Notes: generated by a model from the letters alone, not told the origin. A DNA stretch of 46,625 nt from Verrucomicrobiota bacterium (GCA_963205105.1 CAUJJW010000091.1:1-46625), one strand, 5' to 3'; positions 15,550-24,707 are shown, numbered from the stretch's first letter. Translations and numbers: made by a program.

Positions 15550-15882
15550 GTGGGAATCTCCCGACATCCCTTCATCGACGGCTTCTGCAGCGCCTGCAAA
15601 CCGGCGGACCGCCGTCCCCCGTGGCAATGGTGCGAGGAGCACGTCCGCGTCGACGAGACCTCGCCCCTACCCGGGCGCTGGCGATTCGGCGCCTCGCCGT
15701 GGGTCCGGTCCGTAGTGGACGACTTTGCCAACAAAACCCTCCGGGACATTGCCGTCCAGCGCGCCGCCCAGAGTGCGAAGAACCAGACCGTCACGAACTG
15801 CGCCTCCTCGGCCATTGCCGAAGTCCGCCCCCGAATGACGGTTCGGCAGGGGGAACTCCCCAACGCGGCTGGGCAGCATTAG
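15550..15882 (+). pseudogene. N-terminal stub of a GpA-like large terminase
   Basis: GTG at 15550 opens a frame of 110 codons. Its first 90 or so residues fit the N-terminus of GpA-type large terminases: PGRWRFGASPWVRSVVDDFA, then LRDIAVQRAAQSAKNQTVTN, where AAQSAKNQT is the Walker A-like loop of this family. Soon after, the similarity stops and the frame ends at 15882 in unrelated residues. Its TAG overlaps the stop of the convergent permease gene. A complete GpA is about 600 residues or more. The break marks where the phage-like block joins the second metal island. The stub cannot be an active packaging motor. Confidence 0.7.
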
Positions 15883-16952
15883 TGCCGATGCCGGTGGTGA
15901 AGATCGGGATAATGCGGGTGCGAATGGATCATGGGTTCATGTCGGTGCGTGTGGGCATGCGGTTCGCCGTGGGGATCGTTGGGCCCATGGGCGTGCTGAT
16001 GATGCTCATCGTGGGTGTGCCGATGATCGTGTTCGCGCGCCTCATGGGCATGGTCATGCGCATGGTGTTCGGTGAGGTGAAGCCAGACGCCGCAGCCCAT
16101 CAGCCCGGCTCCAAGGAGGAGGCCTGGACCTGCCGGTTCGCCCAAAAGAATCACGGCCATTGCCCCACCTACGAAGGGAGCGAGCGAAAAGTAGGCACCG
16201 GTCCGAGCGGTACCCAGTTCACGAAGCGCAACGACGAACAGAGCGAGGCTCACCCCGTATCCCACGAATCCCACCAGCCCAGCGGTCAACAGGATCCCGG
16301 ACGTGGGCACCTGCGCACCTACGACCAGTCCGAGCGCCGTATTCACGGCACCGGCGCACCATCCTTTGACAAGCGCGATCTGGACCGGATCGGATGCCGA
16401 GACCTTTCTCGTCAGATTGTTGTCCAAGGCCCAGCAAAGGCAGGCGCCCGCGATGGCAGCGGAACCCCACGCCGGCCCGACCATCGGTCTGCCTTGCCAG
16501 GAGAGGGTCAGGGCTCCCGCGGAAATAAGTGCCATCCCCCATGCAATGCGGGCGTCGAAGTTTTCTCTGAATGCGAACCACGCCAGCAGAGCGGTGAAGA
16601 CGCCTTCCAGGTTGAGCAGCAGCGAAGCTGAGGACGCGGGTGTGATTCGCAGACCCAGCATCAGCAAGACCGGGCCGACGATTCCGCCAAAGAAGATCGC
16701 CATTGTAAGCCATGGGAGATCGGCCCGGCCCAGGGGAGTTTCGGCTGCCGCAGGGCTTCTCCTTATCGTGGTGGCTAGTCGATAAATCGAAAGCCCCAGC
16801 CCCGATCCGAGATAGAGCAGACCCGCAAGCAGCCACGGATCGGCACTCGGCAGCAATCGCTTGGCGAGCGGAGTGCTCAACCCGAAGAGCAGGGCCGCAC
16901 CGAGGGCGCAGAGCACCCCCTTGGTTGGACCACGGACTCGGCCGGCGTGCAT
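15879..16952 (-). CDS. EamA/DMT-family permease with His-rich C-terminal tail
   Basis: ATG at 16952 lies 24 bases after the stop of the channel gene upstream and gives 357 residues; the frame is also open from GTG at 17009, overlapping that gene. Ten hydrophobic segments in two EamA halves are visible (VLCALGAALLFGLSTPLAK at the start, YFSLAPFVGGAMAVILLGE in the second half). From about residue 293 the protein becomes a string of His-Asp-His repeats (HHAHDHAHEAREHDHRHTH) ending HHRHRH. Such His-rich tails on transporters usually bind divalent metals. It ends the second efflux operon. The exported or imported substrate is not known; a metal or metal complex is inferred. Confidence 0.88.
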   Translation of the reverse strand: MHAGRVRGPTKGVLCALGAALLFGLSTPLAKRLLPSADPWLLAGLLYLGSGLGLSIYRLATTIRRSPAAAETPLGRADLPWLTMAIFFGGIVGPVLLMLGLRITPASSASLLLNLEGVFTALLAWFAFRENFDARIAWGMALISAGALTLSWQGRPMVGPAWGSAAIAGACLCWALDNNLTRKVSASDPVQIALVKGWCAGAVNTALGLVVGAQVPTSGILLTAGLVGFVGYGVSLALFVVALRELGTARTGAYFSLAPFVGGAMAVILLGEPAGPGLLLGAGLMGCGVWLHLTEHHAHDHAHEAREHDHRHTHDEHHQHAHGPNDPHGEPHAHTHRHEPMIHSHPHYPDLHHRHRH

Positions 16953-16975
16953 GGTGAGCGAGGGGCTGCCGTGCC

Positions 16976-18217
16976 CTATGATTTCAGGAAGGGCCGGAGT
17001 TGTGCCCAAGCCAGCATCGTGTCCCGGAGCGCCTCCAGATACTTCAACCGCACGCCGGCCTCACCTCGGCGCACCGACAACACCTCGCCCAGGTTAAGAT
17101 CACCCGCCGCGTAACGGGCCTCGGTGCTTTCCCGCACCAGCTTCATTCTTGGAAGAACCTCCGTCTCCAGTGTTCGAGCGTCGGACAGCGCCGCGGTCAG
17201 GAGCGCATGAGATTCCCGAAGCCTGGAATGAAGCTGGGTCCTGGTGGAACGGAGTCGCGCCTCCGCGGCATCCCGCTGCGCCTCGGCTTCCAGCAATCGA
17301 CCGCGTCCGCGATCGAACAGCGGGAACGGAATGCTGACACCCACATCAAACGCGTCACGCTGACTCGATTCGATGCGGTGGTAGAGCAACTCCGCCTTGA
17401 GGTCGGGAATGCGCTGGACCTTCGATAACGACACGCCGGCCTCACGAGCCGAGAGATCGGCACCCGCGGCGGCCATCGCCGGGTGAGTCGCCAGTTCCGC
17501 CGCGAGATCCTCCAACGCGGGGATCTCCAGGGCGGTACCCAGGGACCCTTGCACCCCTCGGACATCGTCCGCGGGAAGGCCGATCGTCGCGGACAACGAA
17601 GCCAGGGCTTGTCGATGCATGAGATCGCTCCGCCGCCATTCGGCTTGGGCTGTCGCCAATTCGGCCTCCACGCGTGCCAAATCTGTCGGGACCGCATCGC
17701 CCGCGTCGAGTCGTGCGCGCGTGACTTGCACACCTTGCTCGGCCGAGTTTACCAATTCGCCGCGCAGGTGACGGGCCTGCTCCTGGTAAAGGGCGATGGC
17801 AAATTCGCCCTGTACCCGGCGGTGGAGTTCGAGTCGCTTGCCGCCGGCTTCGAAGCCGAGCCGCTGCCGGTCGAGGTCTTCGACCCGGGTTGCCTGCTCG
17901 CGGCGGTTCCCCAAAGGGATCGTGATCCCGACGCCCGCAAGGTAATCCGCGTTGCCCGTTGTGTTTCCCCTGAAGGGGGCGTTCTCCATCCGGGCGATGG
18001 CTTCCGGATTGGGACGGACACCGGCCTGTTGAACCCGACCTTCGGCCGCCCGGACCAACGCGCCCGCCTCGACGAGATCCGGATGGTTCCGCTCGGCGAA
18101 GCTGAGGGCTTGTTCAAGGGTCAAGGCGTCGACCGACGGGCTTGTCTGCGCTTGGGTGACGGCGGTGGCAAGCAGGCTGCTCAACCACAAAGCCAAATAC
18201 CGTTTTGATGCTCTCAT
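16976..18217 (-). CDS. TolC-family outer-membrane efflux channel of operon 2
   Basis: The product is 413 residues from ATG at 18217, with a cleavable signal peptide ending near TAVTQAQ. Two OEP repeats follow: LTLEQALSFAERNHPDLVEA near residue 33, NPEAIARMENAPF, VGITIPLGNRREQA, and in the second half VGVSIPFPLFDRGRGRLLEA. The protein forms the outer-membrane exit duct for the pump encoded just upstream, with a 22-base gap. It is only distantly similar to the channel at 3688-5028, so the two efflux systems are not a recent duplication. Confidence 0.92.
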   Translation of the reverse strand: MRASKRYLALWLSSLLATAVTQAQTSPSVDALTLEQALSFAERNHPDLVEAGALVRAAEGRVQQAGVRPNPEAIARMENAPFRGNTTGNADYLAGVGITIPLGNRREQATRVEDLDRQRLGFEAGGKRLELHRRVQGEFAIALYQEQARHLRGELVNSAEQGVQVTRARLDAGDAVPTDLARVEAELATAQAEWRRSDLMHRQALASLSATIGLPADDVRGVQGSLGTALEIPALEDLAAELATHPAMAAAGADLSAREAGVSLSKVQRIPDLKAELLYHRIESSQRDAFDVGVSIPFPLFDRGRGRLLEAEAQRDAAEARLRSTRTQLHSRLRESHALLTAALSDARTLETEVLPRMKLVRESTEARYAAGDLNLGEVLSVRRGEAGVRLKYLEALRDTMLAWAQLRPFLKS

Positions 18218-18239
18218 GAGGATGCGAGGAAGGTTGAGT

Positions 18240-21200
18240 TCAAGCGATGGAACCGTTGACCGCGTTGGCCACCGGCCGGCCGAAGCGGAGGTAAAGCGCT
18301 GGGACGACGATCATGTTGAGTACCATCGACGTCAGGAGCCCGAACAGGATGACGATGGCCATGGGTGTCTGGATTTCATTGCCGGGCTTCCCGCCTCCGA
18401 GGGCCAGCGGGATAAGCGCCAACCCGGCGGCGAGCGCCGTCATCAGGATGGGAACGAGTCGCTCCATGGCGCCGCGACGAATCGCCTCCCGAAGCTCCAC
18501 CACGCCTTCGCGTTCCTGCAGATACCTAATGTGGGAGACGAGCATGATGCCATTGCGTGTGGCGATGCCGAACACGGTGATGAAGCCGATGAGAGACGCC
18601 ACGCTGAGGACTCCGCCGCTGACAAAAACGCCCGCGACACCCCCAATGAGGGCGAGCGGCAGGTTGAGCATGATCAGAATGGCATCCCGTGCGGACCGGA
18701 AGGCCAGGTGCAGCAGGAAGCCAATACCAATGACCACCCCGACGCCGACAAGCGCCAGCGTTTGACCGGCCTCCGCGGCGCTCTCGAACTGCCCTGCGTA
18801 CTCGACCCGATACTCGCGCGTTCCGGCGAGCAGCGGATTGACGAGCCTCTGGATGTCGCGCACGACGCCCGTCACGTCACGCCCGGAGACGTTGCATTGC
18901 ACCACGATCTTTCGCTCGACCTGCTCCCGGAGGATCTGGTTCGGGCCGGTCTCCCGCTGGATGCGGGCCAGCGTGCCCAGCGGGACCCGGGCCCCGGAGG
19001 GGGTGTCGACGAGAAGGCTCCCGAGGGTTTCGAGCCGCCAGTTGCCGGCGTCCGCCAGACGCACGACCAGATCGTAGGAACTCTGGCCCTCCAGAACCCT
19101 CGATACCTTCACGCCCTGCAGCGCCGCCTCCAGCGTCCGCGCCACTTCCCGAATCGTGAGGGCGTGCCGGGCAATAGCCGCGCGGTCGAAGCGAACCTTC
19201 AGCACGGGAACCTCCGTCTGTTGCTCCACGGAAAGATCCACCACCCCGGTGACCCCCTGCATGGCCTGCCGTGCTTGTTCGGCGAGCGTTCGAAGCCGGT
19301 ACAAGTCCGGCCCGAAAATCTTCACCGCGATGTTGGCGCGGGTGCCGGACAGCATGTGATCGATGCGGTGGGAAATGGGCTGCCCGATCGTGATGTTGAC
19401 ACCCGGGATCTGGCTGAACGCAGCGCGCAAGTCTTCAAGGAAAGCGCCCTTGGTTCGACCCTTCATGGTGATCGAGACGTCCAACTCCGCCGACTCGACG
19501 CCCTGGGCGTGTTCATCCAGTTCAGCGCGGCCGGTGCGTCGTGCGACGGAGGTGACTTCAGGGAAGCTCATGAGAGCCGTTTCTACGACCCGGCCCAAGG
19601 CGTCCGATTCGGCAAGCGACGTTCCCGGCAGGGTCACGGCACTGATGGTGAGCGAGCCTTCGTTGAACTCGGGCAGAAAAGCTCGGCCGAGGCGTGTGGT
19701 GGAGACTAACGCCACCGCAAGCAGGACCACCGCCGGCAGAACCACAGCCTTGGGATGATTCAACGCCGCCTGGAGAATCGGCTGGTACCGGGCCTTCAGC
19801 CAATGCACGAATCGCGGTTCGTTCTCGGCAAGGACACCACGGCTCTTGGGCAGCAGGAAATAGCAGAGAACCGGCGTGACCGTTACGGCGACAATCAGGG
19901 ATGCCAGCAGTGCCACGAGATACGCCTCACCCAGGGGCCGCAGTAACCGTCCCTCCACCCCGCCGAGGAAGAAGATCGGAATGAACACCAGGGCGATGAT
20001 CAGCGTGGCGAAGACGATCGAGCTGCGGATTTCCACACTCGCGTCGAAGACCACCCGCAGGATCGGACGCCTCGCTTCCGGCGGAGCGTGTTGATTCTCG
20101 CGCAGACGGCGAAAGACGTTCTCCACGTCGATCACGGCATCATCCACCAAGGCGCCGATGGCAATGGCCATGCCCCCCAGGGTCATCGTGTTAATGGAGG
20201 CACCGAATCCCTTGAGCGCGAGAACCGCGGTGACCAGGGAAAGGGGAATCGCGGTCAATGTGATCAGCGTGGCCCGATAATTCCCGAGGAACAGGAGCAC
20301 CACCAGCGTGACCAGGACCACACCCTCCATGAGCGCCCATTGGACGTTGTTCACGGAGACGGAGATGAAGTCTGCTTGGCGAAAGATGTCCGTGCGGAGC
20401 TGCATGCCGGCCGGGAGCTTGGCGGTGATGTCCGCCAAAGCCGCATCCAGTCGGCGCGTCAGATCCAGAGTATTGGCGCCAGGTTGCTTCTGGATGCCCA
20501 GGATCACCGCGGGCTTTCCCATGGCCGAGCCTTCGCCGCGCTTCGGTGCTTCGCCGATCGCAGCCGTCCCGAGATCCCGAACGAGGGTTGGGACCCCTTC
20601 CCGTGCGGCGACCACCGTGTCCCCGATGTCGCTGGTGTTGCGCACCCGACCCACGCCCGTGACCAGCCACTCCGAACCTCGCTGATTGATGATACCGGCG
20701 GAGACATTCTCGTTTCCCTCCTCCAGGGCACGGAGAAGCTGATTGAACGCCACGCCGTGCGATCGCAGGGAGGCAGGATCCACCGTGACCTGGTACTGCT
20801 TCTCGCTTCCGCCGATCGGCGTCACCTGGGAGACGCCGGGAACCGCCAGGATGCGGCGTCGGATGGATACCTCGGCGTAGCTCCGAAGTTCGGCTGGCGT
20901 GTGCTGGTCCGAGGAGAGCGCCAGGAACAGGATCTCGCCCATGATGGAGGACTGGGGGGCGAGCACCGGACGGTCGACTTCGGGCGGCAGATCGCTGCTG
21001 ACCGAGGCGATCTTTTCCGCGACCACCTGCCGGGCCTCGCGGATGTCCGTGCCCCACTCGAACTCAACCCAGACCACAGAAATGCCGACGGCGGTGGCGG
21101 ATCGCACTCGACGGACGCCCGCTGCGCCGTTGACGGAGGTTTCGATGGGGAACGTGACCTGGCTTTCCACCTCGGTCGGTGCCATGCCCAGCGCCTCGGT

Positions 21201-21347
21201 AATGACGGTGACGGTCGGGGCTGTCAGGTCCGGGAAAACGTCCACCGGCATTCGGACCGCGGTGAAACCGCCGAAGACGGTCAACAGAACGGCCGTGACC
21301 AGAATCACCACCCGGTTGCCCAGCGCCCACTGAATGAGTTTGTCCAT
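18240..21347 (-). CDS. Heavy-metal RND efflux pump (CzcA/CusA family), complete
   Basis: The product is 1,035 residues from ATG at 21347 (MDKLIQWALGNRVVIL), full length for the family. The usual landmarks are present: RMPVDVFPDLTAPTV after helix 1, VTFPIETSVNGAAGV, the helix 4-6 block, and GIATRNGIMLVSHIRYL near the C-terminus. The helix 4 motif is AIGALVDDAVIDVENVFRR at about residues 395-413. It has two extra acidic positions (VDDAVID) and lacks the DFG of the first pump, so it belongs to another, less well characterised substrate group. It would drive proton-coupled metal export with the adaptor at 21357-22958 and the channel at 16976-18217. It starts 10 bases after the adaptor stop. Confidence 0.95.
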   Translation of the reverse strand: MDKLIQWALGNRVVILVTAVLLTVFGGFTAVRMPVDVFPDLTAPTVTVITEALGMAPTEVESQVTFPIETSVNGAAGVRRVRSATAVGISVVWVEFEWGTDIREARQVVAEKIASVSSDLPPEVDRPVLAPQSSIMGEILFLALSSDQHTPAELRSYAEVSIRRRILAVPGVSQVTPIGGSEKQYQVTVDPASLRSHGVAFNQLLRALEEGNENVSAGIINQRGSEWLVTGVGRVRNTSDIGDTVVAAREGVPTLVRDLGTAAIGEAPKRGEGSAMGKPAVILGIQKQPGANTLDLTRRLDAALADITAKLPAGMQLRTDIFRQADFISVSVNNVQWALMEGVVLVTLVVLLFLGNYRATLITLTAIPLSLVTAVLALKGFGASINTMTLGGMAIAIGALVDDAVIDVENVFRRLRENQHAPPEARRPILRVVFDASVEIRSSIVFATLIIALVFIPIFFLGGVEGRLLRPLGEAYLVALLASLIVAVTVTPVLCYFLLPKSRGVLAENEPRFVHWLKARYQPILQAALNHPKAVVLPAVVLLAVALVSTTRLGRAFLPEFNEGSLTISAVTLPGTSLAESDALGRVVETALMSFPEVTSVARRTGRAELDEHAQGVESAELDVSITMKGRTKGAFLEDLRAAFSQIPGVNITIGQPISHRIDHMLSGTRANIAVKIFGPDLYRLRTLAEQARQAMQGVTGVVDLSVEQQTEVPVLKVRFDRAAIARHALTIREVARTLEAALQGVKVSRVLEGQSSYDLVVRLADAGNWRLETLGSLLVDTPSGARVPLGTLARIQRETGPNQILREQVERKIVVQCNVSGRDVTGVVRDIQRLVNPLLAGTREYRVEYAGQFESAAEAGQTLALVGVGVVIGIGFLLHLAFRSARDAILIMLNLPLALIGGVAGVFVSGGVLSVASLIGFITVFGIATRNGIMLVSHIRYLQEREGVVELREAIRRGAMERLVPILMTALAAGLALIPLALGGGKPGNEIQTPMAIVILFGLLTSMVLNMIVVPALYLRFGRPVANAVNGSIA

Positions 21348-21356
21348 GTGGGTTCC

Positions 21357-22958
21357 TTAATGGGCGTGCCCGTGCGCCGGGATGACGCCGGTCAGGGTGG
21401 AGAGCCGAATGGCGTAGGCGCCCTTGGTGACGACCCGTTCTCCCTGGCGGATGCCCTCCACGACTTGCACGAAGCCGGCGTCGCGCGCGCCGGTCTGGAT
21501 TTCGCGCTTTTCGAAGGTCTCGCCGGAGATCTGCACAAACGCGATGGGTTGATCCCCTTCTTCGACGATGGCGCTCTCGGGGATGACGATGGCGTCGTTC
21601 ACCTGAGCCGTCTCGACGTGAAGCGTCACGTTCTGACCGATTCGGAGGCGTCCCTCCCGATTGGAGGTCTCGTAGAGGAGCGGCACGGTGCGGGTGGCGG
21701 CATCGACCTCCAGCCCCACCGACAGCAGTCGACCGTGGTCGTCCCCCGTCACCGGAACGAAGCCACCGGGTGCGTCTGATTGTTCCAGGATGGCGTTCGC
21801 GGCGGCTCCGAGGCGAGGCGCCAGCGCTTCGGGAACAGATGCCTCCAACCAGACAGTCTCAGGATTCAAGACGCTGAACACCGGCTGGCCGGTCGTCAGC
21901 ATCTCGCCCGGACCGGCCGCCACGCCGCTGAGGATGCCCGCAATCGGGGCGCGCAGTTCCAACTGAAGCGGGCCCCCTGTGGAGCCAGCCACACCCGCCT
22001 GGCGGAAAGTGCCAAGCAAACCAGCCGCCGCCCCGTGCAGCGCCCTCGCCGACTGGACGGCGAGTTCCGACTCCTGCAATTCGCGCTCCGATTTCGCTTT
22101 CTCGACGGCGAGGCGCTTGGTGCGTGCGTAGGCGGCTTCCGCCTGATCGAGGCCGGCTTTCGCGGTGGCGAATGCCCCCTCCGCCTCCGCAACCCGGACG
22201 GCGGCCTCGGAGAAGTTGGGGTTCAGAAGCCCAAGCAGTTGGCCAGCCACCACGGGTTGGCCCGGAACCAGAATCGGTTGATCGGGAACGCCGATCAACT
22301 GCCCGGAGATGGGGGCGGTCACGACAGCGCTGTGTCCAGGCTTGGAGCGCACCCGGCCGGGAAGCCTGACCCGCTGACTGAGGCTTCGCCTGGTCGCGGG
22401 TTCGGTGTGCGAGAGGATCTTCCACTGCTGCTCCTTCAGGAAGCTCACACCCTCGGGCGCATCGGCAATGTCCGCGTGATCGGCCGCGTGCTTGTCAGCG
22501 TACACCTTGATTGTGCCCAGATCGACCTGGGCATTCGTGCCATCGGTCGGGATGAGCAGGGTCACCTGCCAGTCGCCGGCTTGGGGAAAGATGATGCCGG
22601 GCAGGTAAATTCCCGGTCTCGCTGGCGCGGCTTGCGGATGCTCAGCGGTCGTTGCGCCCTGGTGGAGGACGAACTTCACCATGTCTTCGCGCCGAGGCTC
22701 CGAGGTGACGAGATCGCTGACGTGGGTGATAAACGTCGTGGCCTCGCCCGCAATCGGCGCCTTGTACTCGGCGAAAACCTCGTAGCGGTCTGTCCAGACG
22801 GTGATCTGAGCGGTCTTCTCCTCGTGCTCGTGGGCATCGCCGTGGCTGTGGCCATGGTCCGCCTCGGCGGCGGGGCCTGGGGGCTTACAGCCCGACATGA
22901 AGGCCAGCGCGAGCACCAGTGACGCGCCTGCCCATGGGTGGTTCCAAGAGAGCTTCAT
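21357..22958 (-). CDS. Periplasmic adaptor of RND operon 2, with extra N-terminal domain
   Basis: ATG at 22958 lies 2 bases after the upstream stop; an in-frame TTG at 22964 overlaps it. The product is 533 residues. The lipobox FMSGC gives lipid-anchored Cys24 and is followed by a His-rich stretch (ADHGHSHGDAHEHEE). Residues of about 45-165 form an extra beta-rich domain not found in simple adaptors (TAQITVWTDRYEVFAEYKAP…GDWQVTLLIP). The adaptor core then has lipoyl, hairpin (AKAGLDQAEAAYARTKRL…) and barrel regions, ending VIPAHGHAH. It links pump and channel. The extra domain may capture metal or a chaperone (inference). Compare the adaptor of operon 1, which is half this size. Confidence 0.92.
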   Translation of the reverse strand: MKLSWNHPWAGASLVLALAFMSGCKPPGPAAEADHGHSHGDAHEHEEKTAQITVWTDRYEVFAEYKAPIAGEATTFITHVSDLVTSEPRREDMVKFVLHQGATTAEHPQAAPARPGIYLPGIIFPQAGDWQVTLLIPTDGTNAQVDLGTIKVYADKHAADHADIADAPEGVSFLKEQQWKILSHTEPATRRSLSQRVRLPGRVRSKPGHSAVVTAPISGQLIGVPDQPILVPGQPVVAGQLLGLLNPNFSEAAVRVAEAEGAFATAKAGLDQAEAAYARTKRLAVEKAKSERELQESELAVQSARALHGAAAGLLGTFRQAGVAGSTGGPLQLELRAPIAGILSGVAAGPGEMLTTGQPVFSVLNPETVWLEASVPEALAPRLGAAANAILEQSDAPGGFVPVTGDDHGRLLSVGLEVDAATRTVPLLYETSNREGRLRIGQNVTLHVETAQVNDAIVIPESAIVEEGDQPIAFVQISGETFEKREIQTGARDAGFVQVVEGIRQGERVVTKGAYAIRLSTLTGVIPAHGHAH

Positions 22959-22960
22959 TG

Positions 22961-23476
22961 TCAATGGGAGTGGATGGTCCCCTTCGGATAGGGGAAGACG
23001 ACGTTGGTGAACGCACGGCCGCCCAGAGTGATGAGCGGCAAGGTTCCCTCAAAGGGCGGGTTGGTCCTCAACCAGTCGGCGCGCGTGCCAAACAGCGCGG
23101 ATGCCTGCGGCAATTGGCCGGTCGCCGGATCGGGAAGCCGAGAGAACGAAAGGCTCTCGGTTGTCCCGTTCCTACGGGCCTCCAGGACGAAGTTGGTTTC
23201 CGCGACCAGTACGGGATCGTGGAAATGCCCATCGTACAGGTAGGCGAGCATCTTCCCCTCCGCGGTGTCGGTGACGAGTTCGAGGTGGTAGACCTCATCT
23301 CCGAGTTGGACAGGGGTCCCGCCGTGAGGCGGCGCATGCATGTGGTCGTCGTCGTGATCGGCGGAAGCGGTCGGTTGCGAATCGCCGCAACCGGTCACGA
23401 TGGCGAGTGTCGCCAACGTGGCCAGAATCGTCGTGAACAGGGGTTGAACGGTCGTGGTGCAGAGTTTGGTTTTCAT
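22961..23476 (-). CDS. His-rich small lipoprotein of RND operon 2
   Basis: ATG at 23476 (MKTKLCTTTVQPLF) starts 171 residues; the frame is open further upstream but that part is not credible. The lipobox AIVTGC gives Cys30. Next come DHDDDHMHAPPHGG, then a beta-rich domain (DEVYHLELVTDTAEGKMLAY, YDGHFHDPVLV), and the end PKGTIHSH. The pattern resembles small metal-binding lipoproteins that accompany heavy-metal RND systems. It ends 2 bases before the adaptor start, so translation is coupled. A periplasmic metal-chaperone role is inferred. Confidence 0.8.
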   Translation of the reverse strand: MKTKLCTTTVQPLFTTILATLATLAIVTGCGDSQPTASADHDDDHMHAPPHGGTPVQLGDEVYHLELVTDTAEGKMLAYLYDGHFHDPVLVAETNFVLEARRNGTTESLSFSRLPDPATGQLPQASALFGTRADWLRTNPPFEGTLPLITLGGRAFTNVVFPYPKGTIHSH

Positions 23477-23618
23477 GGTCAGAGAATTGGATTCAGCCGC
23501 TCGATTCTCACCCCCAACTGGTGGGGATGGCCGCCCGGAGCAGGTGCGGGCAAGGCAAAGCAATGGAAAGCGCCCGGCGTCGAGCCGGACGAAAGGAAGC
23601 GCGACCCGAAACGGGCCG

Positions 23619-24032
23619 TCAGGAAACGGAAGAAGGCGCGCGGACGGGAAGTGCCGCGCGAAGGAGGAACCGCCAGGAAGCCGAGAACCCAGGTGGACCG
23701 GTGCCAGGTGGTGCCAGGCCCGTGGCCTCACGCATCACCAGCGGGCTGCTGCCCGATAACGCTGGAACGAAGTCGAGGCCGAGTTCGTCTAACCCCGCCC
23801 AAGGAAGGTCCAATCCCGAGGTGCCAGAGGAATGCAGGCACTCCCCATCAGCGGCGGCGTGGTTGTCCGCCCCATGCTCATGATGGCCGGGGTGGGCGTC
23901 GCCGTGATCGTGGTGGTGGTGATCCTCGTGGACCTCGTGGATCAGCCCGAAGTGCTGCAGGTGCACGTGGGATGATGCCGGCAGCCAGAAGGCCACCAGC
24001 AGCAAAGCCATCATGCGCCGAACACAACCCAT
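23619..24032 (-). CDS. Small His-rich exported protein heading efflux operon 2
   Basis: ATG at 24032 gives 137 residues; the frame also reads from TTG at 24068. A hydrophobic helix (RMMALLLVAFWLPASSHVHL) is followed by a dense His stretch (HEDHHHHDHGDAHPGHHEHG), an acidic middle, and the C-terminus WRFLLRAALPVRAPSSVS. The last 18 residues match those of the protein at 5129-5539 at most positions, and each gene is the first of an efflux operon. I recognise no named family. The His-rich region probably binds metal; sensing or buffering is inferred. Confidence 0.65.
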   Translation of the reverse strand: MGCVRRMMALLLVAFWLPASSHVHLQHFGLIHEVHEDHHHHDHGDAHPGHHEHGADNHAAADGECLHSSGTSGLDLPWAGLDELGLDFVPALSGSSPLVMREATGLAPPGTGPPGFSASWRFLLRAALPVRAPSSVS

Positions 24033-24071
24033 GTGAGGGAGGATGTGGTGCGACGAGTGCCGGTTCAAGGC

Positions 24072-24099
24072 TTCAAAGAATAAAGGGTCGCCGACCCTT
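24072..24099 (-). terminator. Rho-independent terminator after the Cys-rich gene at 24137
   Basis: On the minus strand, AAGGGTC-GGC-GACCCTT (24083-24099) is followed by TTATTCTTTG. It separates the copper module from efflux operon 2. Confidence 0.75.
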
Positions 24100-24136
24100 G
24101 GGATCGACGACCCTCGAACGTACGATGGCTGGGAAA

Positions 24137-24556
24137 TCAGTGCTTCTCCATGCCCTGGGTGGGCTTGCCTTCCTTCGATGTCGAGCAGCAGAACACCGAA
24201 CCGTCACCGCAGCCGGAGCAGGTGTGGGTCACCTTGTCGGTCTTCGCCTTGCCGTGGCCCACGGTTTCGATCGTGGAATTGCACCCTGTGCACAGGTGTT
24301 TGGCGGTCATCGTCGGGATATCCCGTCCCTTGGACTTCGAGACCGTGTGCATCATCACCGTCTGACACTTGGCGCACACCATGACGAACTTGTCGCCCGA
24401 TTTCAGGTTCTCAAGATCGCCATAGGTGGCCACCTTCGACAGGCTCTGAAGCCGCTCGGCGCCCTTCTGAGCAGCCTGAGCGGCGATCCCAGAAAGCCCG
24501 AAGACGAGCAGTGCTGCGGCCCAGATGTGGAGGATGGCTCGACGTGTGGTATTCAT
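24137..24556 (-). CDS. Exported Cys-rich protein, paralogue A of the copper module
   Basis: The product is 139 residues from ATG at 24556, with a signal peptide ending near IAAQAA. The mature protein starts QKGAERLQSLSKVATYGD and holds three CxxC pairs at residues 61-64, 89-92 and 113-116 plus a CC at 123-124. Between them lies HLCTGCNSTIETVGHGKAKT, then DKVTHTC. The same skeleton recurs in the protein at 26439-26864: KGAERL, a CxxC, HxCxGC, GxGKxKTxxVTHxC, and VxCC. The four Cys clusters suggest binding of Cu+ or another soft metal in the periplasm. It has its own terminator and sits beside a multicopper oxidase gene. I do not recognise a named family. Confidence 0.8.
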   Translation of the reverse strand: MNTTRRAILHIWAAALLVFGLSGIAAQAAQKGAERLQSLSKVATYGDLENLKSGDKFVMVCAKCQTVMMHTVSKSKGRDIPTMTAKHLCTGCNSTIETVGHGKAKTDKVTHTCSGCGDGSVFCCSTSKEGKPTQGMEKH

Positions 24557-24707
24557 GTTTTTAATGGGGTTGGTAAGCGGAGGAAGTTTTGAGGGACCTC
24601 TTGGATTCCACTGGATGATACGCCCGGTGGGCGCAAAACCCTCAGGAAATCGCGGTCGGCCTTCCCTGGTGGCGAGACGGGGTGGTCCCGGATGGCCCCA
24701 ATGTGGT

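Noticed and set aside
15621..16631. 336-codon plus-strand frame over the terminase stub and permease gene
   Set aside because: Most of it is antisense to the EamA permease with ten clear membrane helices; the first part is a wrong frame of the terminase stub.
20088..21779. 563-codon plus-strand frame, with similar ones at 18156-19709 and 22919-24592
   Set aside because: Antisense to the RND pump, adaptor and lipoprotein genes; composition is Gly/Asp/His/Arg-rich with no domain pattern.
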